Below, in pieces: positions 59,555 through 64,000 of a DNA stretch of 64,000 nucleotides (position 1 is the first letter of the stretch; every line of letters starts with the position of its first letter). This DNA is from Rudanella paleaurantiibacter (lineage in GTDB: Bacteria; Bacteroidota; Bacteroidia; Cytophagales; Spirosomataceae), in the NCBI RefSeq assembly GCF_009184635.1, contig NZ_WELI01000005.1, forward strand, positions 434,001 to 498,000, written 5' to 3'. The position numbers and the translations under genes are program-made. The notes beneath the pieces were generated by a model that made no database searches, had not been told where the DNA came from, and saw only the letters and a list, made by a program, of their open reading frames with translations.

Positions 59555-60253
59555 ATGCTTAAACATCTTCCCAACGCCATGACCTGTGGTAACCTGCTAT
59601 GTGGTTGCCTCGGGATCGTTCAGGTTTACGCGGGCAACTTACCGCTGGCAGCCGGGCTTATTTTTGCGGCCGCCCTTCTCGATTTTGGCGATGGGTTCGT
59701 AGCGAGGCTCGTCAATGCCCAATCGGCTATTGGTAAAGAACTCGACTCCCTGGCCGATTGCGTCACGTTCGGTGTTCTGCCTGCCTTCATTATTTTTTCG
59801 CTGCTCGGTGCCTTTGCTGAAGGGGCCGGAACCCTGTCGCTCCGGGGCGACTACCTGCCGTATATCGCGTTTTCGCTGGCGGTATTCTCGGCGCTTCGGC
59901 TGGCCAAATTCAACGTCGATACACGGCAGAGCGACTCGTTTATTGGGGTTCCTACACCAGCCAATGCGTTGGCTGTGGCAGCCTTTCCGCTCATGATCGC
60001 CTACGGGCAGCCCGGTGCCGACCTGGTACAGCAACCGTGGTTTCTGGTTGGGTACTCGTTGGTTATGTCGTATTTGCTGGTGGCCGAATTGCCGTTAATG
60101 GCGTTCAAATTCAAAACGTTCGCGTGGGCCGATAATCAGATCAAGTACATTTTTTTGGTCCTTTCCGCGCTACTCTTGCTATTTTTGCAGTTCGCGGGCC
60201 TTCCGCTCATTATTCTACTGTACATTCTTTTTTCACTCATTTTCAAAAAGTAG
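59555..60253 (+). CDS. pssA: CDP-diacylglycerol-serine O-phosphatidyltransferase
   Basis: 232 residues from ATG 59555 with about seven membrane helices. The CDP-alcohol phosphatidyltransferase signature is DFGDGFVARLVNAQSAIGKE-LDSLAD (DG-x2-AR ... G-x3-D-x3-D), about residues 42-70. The product phosphatidylserine is decarboxylated to phosphatidylethanolamine, the major phospholipid in Bacteroidota. The GTG 63 nt upstream would add a non-membrane lead and overlap the repeat. It follows the metallo-hydrolase gene by 63 nt. Confidence 0.94.
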   Translation: MLKHLPNAMTCGNLLCGCLGIVQVYAGNLPLAAGLIFAAALLDFGDGFVARLVNAQSAIGKELDSLADCVTFGVLPAFIIFSLLGAFAEGAGTLSLRGDYLPYIAFSLAVFSALRLAKFNVDTRQSDSFIGVPTPANALAVAAFPLMIAYGQPGADLVQQPWFLVGYSLVMSYLLVAELPLMAFKFKTFAWADNQIKYIFLVLSALLLLFLQFAGLPLIILLYILFSLIFKK

Positions 60254-60325
60254 CGGTCCAGACGTGGTCAGGAGCCGAGTACCACACTCAGTAACTCGCT
60301 GCCCGGATTGCCCAATGATTGACTC

Positions 60326-60577
60326 ATGAAATACCTCGCTCAGATCGACGTAATGACCCGCAAGGAAATCCTTGACCCGCAAGGCAAAGCTGTAAAGCTG
60401 GGGTTGCACAACCTACAGATGGACGCGATTGATAATGTGCGGATTGGCAAACACATTACTCTGGAGGTCGATGCAGAGACGGAGGATCAGGCCCGCCAAA
60501 CGGTTGATTCGGCATGCCGCCAACTACTGGCTAACCTCATTATGGAAGAGTACACGTTTACGCTGCAACCGGCTTAG
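60326..60577 (+). CDS. purS: Phosphoribosylformylglycinamidine synthase subunit PurS
   Basis: 83 residues, the usual PurS length. PurS joins PurL and PurQ in the fourth step of purine synthesis. Seen: ILDPQGKAVKLGLHNLQMDAIDNVRIGKHITLEVDAET (conserved DPQG and the VRxGK strand) and LLANLIMEEYTF (NP-type end region). No purL or purQ is next to it, which is common where the genes are scattered. Confidence 0.93.
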   Translation: MKYLAQIDVMTRKEILDPQGKAVKLGLHNLQMDAIDNVRIGKHITLEVDAETEDQARQTVDSACRQLLANLIMEEYTFTLQPA

Positions 60578-60731
60578 TCATTTATTGGCAAGGCATCGGC
60601 CTATCGGTATTCAGCAGCCGATTAATCTGCACTTCATCGTTTAAAGGGGCGTTAAAAAGTCCAACAACGCCTATCCAATATCCAATATCCGGCGAAGAAG
60701 TGCTATTTTTACAGCACTTTCAGTCTTTCTC

Positions 60732-61733
60732 ATGACGTATTCGACCATAACGGGGTTAGGCTTCTACGTGCCCGAAAACGTAGTTACTAACAATGATCTG
60801 ACGCAATATATGGAGACCTCCGATCAATGGATTCAGGAGCGAACCGGTATTCAGCAGCGTCGATATTTCACTTACGGTAAAGAAACCAACGCCAGCATGG
60901 CTACGGCGGCTTCGCGCATGGCGCTTGAGCGGGCGTGCGTGCAGGCGCAGGATGTGGACCTGATTGTGTTTGCCACCATCACGCCCGACTATTTCTTTCC
61001 CGGATCGGCTTTCCTGATGCAGCGCGAGCTGGGTTTGGAAGGCATTGGCGTCATTGACATCCGTAACCAGTGTTCGGGGTTCGTGTATGCCCTCTCTATT
61101 GCCGATCAGTTTATCAAAACAGGCATGTACCGGACCATTCTTGTGGTCGGTTCCGAAATTCAATCGAGCTGGATTAACAAAAGCACGGCGGGCCGTAACG
61201 TGGCTGTTATTTTCGGCGACGGAGCCGGAGCCGCTGTGGTGCAAGCTACAACCGACCCGGAGCACCGCATCCTGTCGACGCACTTACATGCCGACGGACG
61301 TTTTGCCGAAGATCTGTACGTGAAAGACCCCGGCAGCAGCCGACCAGGTCGGGCCGCCACGAAAGAGATGATCGACGAAGGTGGCTTCGATGTGGTTATG
61401 AATGGCAACGCGGTTTTCAAACACGCCGTGGTTCGTTTTTCGGAAGTGATCCACGAAAGCCTCGACGCCAACGGGTTTAAGCCAAGCGACATTTCGTTGC
61501 TGGTGCCTCATCAGGCCAACGTCCGAATTTCAGAGTACGTACGGCAGCAAATGGGCCTTTCAGAAGAGCAGGTGGTGAGCAACATTCACAAGTATGGCAA
61601 CACTACCGCAGCCTCAATCCCGATTGCCATGACCGAGGCCTTCGACGAGGGCCGCATCAAGCCCGGTGACCTCATTTGCCTGGCTGCCTTTGGTAGCGGC
61701 TTCACCTGGGCATCGGCGTTGATTAAGTGGTAG
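60732..61733 (+). CDS. fabH: Beta-ketoacyl-ACP synthase III (FabH)
   Basis: 333 residues. It condenses acyl-CoA with malonyl-ACP to start fatty-acid synthesis. The thiolase-fold catalytic triad is complete: Cys114 in RNQCSGFVYAL, His in LVPHQANVRI and Asn in KYGNTTAASIP. The loops GRNVAVIFGDGAGAAVV and AFGSGFTWASALIKW are standard for FabH. Primer preference (acetyl versus branched chain, common in Bacteroidota) cannot be told here. The 154-nt gap upstream (60578-60731) holds a CAATATCCAATATCC repeat and a possible AACGCC hairpin, nothing more that I see. Confidence 0.96.
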   Translation: MTYSTITGLGFYVPENVVTNNDLTQYMETSDQWIQERTGIQQRRYFTYGKETNASMATAASRMALERACVQAQDVDLIVFATITPDYFFPGSAFLMQRELGLEGIGVIDIRNQCSGFVYALSIADQFIKTGMYRTILVVGSEIQSSWINKSTAGRNVAVIFGDGAGAAVVQATTDPEHRILSTHLHADGRFAEDLYVKDPGSSRPGRAATKEMIDEGGFDVVMNGNAVFKHAVVRFSEVIHESLDANGFKPSDISLLVPHQANVRISEYVRQQMGLSEEQVVSNIHKYGNTTAASIPIAMTEAFDEGRIKPGDLICLAAFGSGFTWASALIKW

Positions 61734-61746
61734 AAAAAAGCGGGAG

Positions 61747-61801
61747 AAAGGAGAAGGGAGGAAGGCAGAAAGGAACACAAGTATGGCATCCCTTCTCCTT
61801 T
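61747..61801. repeat. Purine/pyrimidine inverted repeat between fabH and CoA-binding gene
   Basis: AAAGGAGAAGGG (61747-61758) pairs perfectly over 12 bp with CCCTTCTCCTTT (61790-61801), inside longer purine-only (61742-61772) and pyrimidine-only (61789-61822) tracts. The loop is CACAAGTATGGCAT-containing. It lies between convergent stops and shares its AAGGAGAAGGG core with 27442-27452. Confidence 0.88.
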
Positions 61802-61827
61802 CCTCCCTCCTGCTTTCCCCCGTTCTG

Positions 61828-62196
61828 TTAATACGTCCCTACCGATAACATTACCAGCGTACAGGCATCGATCGGCTCAATGCCTGCCTCTTTAAGCTCT
61901 CGCTCAAAAGCGGGATTCTCGGCCCCGGGGTTAAAAATCACCCGCCGGGGCTTTAACTTTTTTATATAGTCATAGTAGCCGGTCTGATTCCGGGCTCCTA
62001 CGTACATCGTGATCGTGTCAATGTCGGTCAACTCCGGTAAGCCAGTCTGGATGGGCTTACCCCGCACCTGCCCCTCCCGCAGGCCAATCATTTCGATTTC
62101 GTGGCCATAGTTCAACAAAGAAGCTGCAGCCCGGTTGGCATATCGGTCGGTCTTCTCTGTGGCCCCCAAAATCAACGTTTTCCCTTTCTTGCTCAT
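61828..62196 (-). CDS. CoA-binding-domain protein (YccU type)
   Basis: 122 residues from ATG 62194-62196. A Rossmann-type CoA-binding fold: KTLILGATEKTDRYANRAAASLLNYGHEIEMIGLREGQ, then DTITMYVGARNQTGYYDYI, KPRRVIFNPGAENPAFERELKEAGIEPIDACTLVMLS. The NPG-x-ENP loop and final CTLVML strand match the YccU-like CoA-binding family; biological role not known. A TTG-free shorter start is supported by the lysine-rich MSKKGKT lead. Confidence 0.9.
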   Translation of the reverse strand: MSKKGKTLILGATEKTDRYANRAAASLLNYGHEIEMIGLREGQVRGKPIQTGLPELTDIDTITMYVGARNQTGYYDYIKKLKPRRVIFNPGAENPAFERELKEAGIEPIDACTLVMLSVGTY

Positions 62197-62381
62197 TAGT
62201 CTTATCAATTCAGAAGTGTATTTATCCGCTTTCTGATACCATTACGCTTACCAGCCCCCCAATGGTTCAACCAATTTACCCTACGAACAGATGGAGATAT
62301 AGAATCTGTTTAACTATTATAGATAAAAATTAAACAGAACAAGAACAACAAAAGAAGGTTTGTGGAGGTTTAATCTAAAAA

Positions 62382-62403
62382 AAGAGCCGAACTTTCGGCT
62401 CTT
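62382..62403 (-). terminator. Minus-strand rho-independent terminator
   Basis: AAGAGCCGA (62382-62390) pairs with TCGGCTCTT (62395-62403), and the minus strand continues with a T-run from the A-run at 62376-62383. The only minus-strand gene upstream is the histidine kinase at 63138, beyond the plus-strand HNH gene. Confidence 0.85.
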
Positions 62404-62459
62404 ATCACCCATATACGTCGCCCATAGCCTTAAAAAGATCATATTCAGCATCTTTTAAC

Positions 62460-62491
62460 TTGTATATCCTGACTATTGCGTTGTACATTTG
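62460..62491 (+). promoter_or_regulatory. Bacteroidota promoter for the HNH gene
   Basis: TTG at 62460-62462, 21 nt, then TACATTTG at 62484-62491, an exact TAnnTTTG. The predicted start near 62495 gives a leader of about 57 nt. Confidence 0.6.
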
Positions 62492-62551
62492 TTAAACAAC
62501 ACTCAGCGCTAGACTAGGTAGACCTATAGTGCGGCACAAACGTCTTGGCAA

Positions 62552-63121
62552 ATGAATGACAAGAGAAACCAGAGTTTCTGGAATGAAAAGTGGGTGCCGA
62601 TTGTATTCGATCAAATCGAAAACCCACCCCGGTACGAAGTATCAAACTATGGCCGTATCCGGAGCTTTCAATCAGGCAACGGAGAAGGTACAATTATTAA
62701 AGGCTCGGTGATTCAGGGGTATCGGACACTGAACATTCGGGTATCGGGTAAAACGATCAACCGATACGTGCACAAGCTGGTAGCCGAGTATTTTCTGGAT
62801 CGCGAGGAGGAGACGTGTTCGTATGTGATTCATCTGGATCACGATAAACACAACAACTATTACCAGAATCTGCGCTGGGTGACCAAAGACAGCATGATTG
62901 AGCATAACCGGCATAATCCGAACATTAAACGCCCGGAGATTCCGCTACGCACCCGTAACTACAAGCTTACTGAAAGCAAAGTGAAGATCATCAAGAAGCT
63001 GCTTCGGAACGACAAGAACCGGTTGAAGATGATCGCGAAGCAGTTTGGTATCACGCACACCCAGTTGAACCGAATTCGTTCGGGTGAAAACTGGAAACAC
63101 GTAACCATCGATAACGAGTAA
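62552..63121 (+). CDS. NUMOD4 / HNH-type endonuclease-like protein
   Basis: 189 residues. An N-terminal NUMOD4-like module (EKWVPIVFDQIENPPRYEVSNYGRIRS) is followed by an HNH_3-like fold (NRYVHKLVAEYFLDREEETCSYVIHLDHDKHNNYYQNLRWVT), in which the family V-N-H-I-D-G-N-K reads V-I-H-L-D-H-D-K. A C-terminal helix-turn-helix follows (KLLRNDKNRLKMIAKQFGITHTQLNRIRSGENW), like the NUMOD1-type DNA-binding end of homing endonucleases. It may be an intron-free homing-type protein or a domesticated DNA-binding regulator. Codon use and composition look a little more AT-rich than its neighbours. Its stop faces the kinase stop 16 nt away. Confidence 0.82.
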   Translation: MNDKRNQSFWNEKWVPIVFDQIENPPRYEVSNYGRIRSFQSGNGEGTIIKGSVIQGYRTLNIRVSGKTINRYVHKLVAEYFLDREEETCSYVIHLDHDKHNNYYQNLRWVTKDSMIEHNRHNPNIKRPEIPLRTRNYKLTESKVKIIKKLLRNDKNRLKMIAKQFGITHTQLNRIRSGENWKHVTIDNE

Positions 63122-63137
63122 ATTAGCTGGCTCGCTC

Positions 63138-64000
63138 TCAATTCGGGTTTGTACCAAGGGGATTAATCCCGATCGGTGCAGACCCGTTTTTTTTGGTTAT
63201 CACCGGTGTAAAATCGCCGGTAAGGGCACGGGCCGAACTAAACGTAGCCGGGTCTGTGAGGGGCAACGAGATAAAAAATGACGTACCAACATCTTCCGTC
63301 GTCTCGAACCAGATACTGCCCCCCGCATGGTCAATTCCCCGCTTGGCAATGGCTAATCCAAGACCTGAGCCTCCCTGTTTGGTACTGAAATTAGGCAGGA
63401 AAATCTTGTTCCGAATAGCCTCCGGGATACCCGCTCCGTTGTCGTGTACCTCGATATTGACCAGATCGTCGCTCGTGAACAGTTTAAGCTCAACCGTAGG
63501 CCGGCGTCCCGCAGGCACCGACTGAATCCCGTTGATAATCAGGTTAGTCAGAATCCGCCCCATCATGTGCCGGTCGCCCCGCACCATAATTGGGCCGGTT
63601 TGTACCTGCCGGGTAAGCGAAATTCGGGTATCGTCGGCATAGAGATCAGCCGCTTTGTTGAGCACCGACGAGATTTCGAACACCTCATTTTTGGGCATGG
63701 GCATCTTCGCAAACTCCGAAAACGAAGTAGCAATGTCGCTCAGGTTATCAATCTGTTCGAGCAGTGAATCGAAGGTCCGTTGCAAAATCCGGCGGGCACG
63801 GGTATCGCCTTCACCAGCGGGCAGCGTACGCTGAAGCTGTTGCAGCGTGAGCTTCATGGGTGTCAGCGGGTTTTTGATTTCGTGCACGACCTGCTTGGCC
63901 ATCTCGCGCCAGGCCGACTGTTTTTCGCTCTGTGACAAGGCCAACTTGCTATCCTGTAGCTTCACCAGCATGCGGTTGTACTCACCAATCAGCAACCCGA
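63138..64000 (-). CDS. NtrY-like sensor histidine kinase (5' end cut by window)
   Basis: The visible 287 residues hold the cytosolic kinase part. The end of a HAMP/coiled-coil segment (GEYNRMLVKLQDSKLALSQSE) leads into the H-box WREMAKQVVHEIKNPLTPMKL with the phospho-accepting His in VVHEIKNPLTP. HATPase motifs follow: NLIINGIQSVP (N-box), DNGAGIPEAIRNKIFLPNFSTK (G1, F-box) and GSGLGLAIAKRGI (G2). The NPLTPMKL H-box is typical of NtrY-type nitrogen or envelope-stress kinases. The start lies beyond 64000, so sensor and membrane parts are not visible. The tail GINPLGTNPN is non-conserved. Confidence 0.92.
   Translation of the reverse strand, partial: GLLIGEYNRMLVKLQDSKLALSQSEKQSAWREMAKQVVHEIKNPLTPMKLTLQQLQRTLPAGEGDTRARRILQRTFDSLLEQIDNLSDIATSFSEFAKMPMPKNEVFEISSVLNKAADLYADDTRISLTRQVQTGPIMVRGDRHMMGRILTNLIINGIQSVPAGRRPTVELKLFTSDDLVNIEVHDNGAGIPEAIRNKIFLPNFSTKQGGSGLGLAIAKRGIDHAGGSIWFETTEDVGTSFFISLPLTDPATFSSARALTGDFTPVITKKNGSAPIGINPLGTNPN

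Larger units (their letters stand above)
62209..62551. other. Intergenic region with minus-strand terminator and plus-strand promoter
   Basis: A gap of about 340 nt, AT-rich at 62290-62360. It contains a minus-strand terminator and the HNH gene promoter (annotated separately). I see no other feature in it. The region next to 62209 should hold the CoA-binding gene's promoter. Confidence 0.55.

Overview
The window looks like chromosomal DNA of a GC-rich Bacteroidota member, most likely order Cytophagales, family Spirosomaceae (Spirosoma/Rudanella/Fibrella-type). The evidence is lineage-typical protein families (PspC fused to a DUF2807 'GIN' domain, a PorU-like C25 peptidase, an Oar-like TonB receptor, PafA-type phosphatase, an AddA-like UvrD helicase, ThuA and Gfo/Idh/MocA sugar cassettes), the near absence of Shine-Dalgarno sequences, and several promoters of Bacteroidota form (TTTG or TTG, about 20 nt, TAnnTTTG). 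Genus is inferred, not shown. No phage, CRISPR array, rRNA or tRNA was recognised.

Layout. 1-8.9 kb: a TrpF-like gene cut by the window edge, an MFS exporter, a 1119-aa UvrD/AddA-like helicase, a small membrane protein, an XRE regulator with an S24-like C-terminus, and an aldehyde dehydrogenase. 9-14.8 kb: mutS, a repeat-containing CHRD lipoprotein, a SpoU rRNA/tRNA methyltransferase, a histone H1-like basic protein and a soluble histidine kinase. 14.8-21.9 kb: a carbohydrate cassette (ThuA/propeller/azurin fusion lipoprotein, Gfo/Idh/MocA oxidoreductase, sugar epimerase) with a divergent AraC regulator. 22-25.4 kb: moeA, an ECF sigma factor and three tiny membrane proteins on the minus strand, facing moaC. 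25.4-28.2 kb: a membrane protein, a nucleotidyltransferase, guanine deaminase and thiamine pyrophosphokinase.

28.1-32.3 kb: a GT-C-like membrane protein coupled by ATGA overlap to a C25 (PorU-like) peptidase. 32.3-37.9 kb: PadR / PspC-GIN / GIN operon with a clear promoter and repeated operator, then a secreted sorbosone-dehydrogenase-like propeller. 38-43 kb: two secreted transglutaminases around a PPC-domain protein, a lipoprotein and a large Cys-rich outer-membrane protein. 43.7-46.8 kb: a uronate/sugar-acid module (KDPG aldolase, uxaC, HpcH/HpaI aldolase). 47-52 kb: CvfB-type S1 protein, PafA phosphatase, a Uma2 remnant, polyprenyl synthase and patatin phospholipase. 52.4-64 kb: an Oar-like TonB receptor; a plus-strand run selD, esterase, RsmI-like methylase, metallo-hydrolase, pssA, purS, fabH; a CoA-binding protein; an HNH protein; and an NtrY-like histidine kinase cut by the window end.

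The most unusual features are structural. Many gene junctions carry long locus-specific inverted repeats (for example 17-bp arms at 5931-6006 and 47976-48039, a MITE-like 163-nt element at 52192-52354, and purine/pyrimidine hairpins at 27439, 59501 and 61747). A GC-rich hairpin of this type appears to sit in frame inside selD. The best candidates for something undescribed are the sigma-factor operon with three metal-ligand-tailed mini membrane proteins, and the ThuA-propeller-HEAT-CARDB-azurin fusion.
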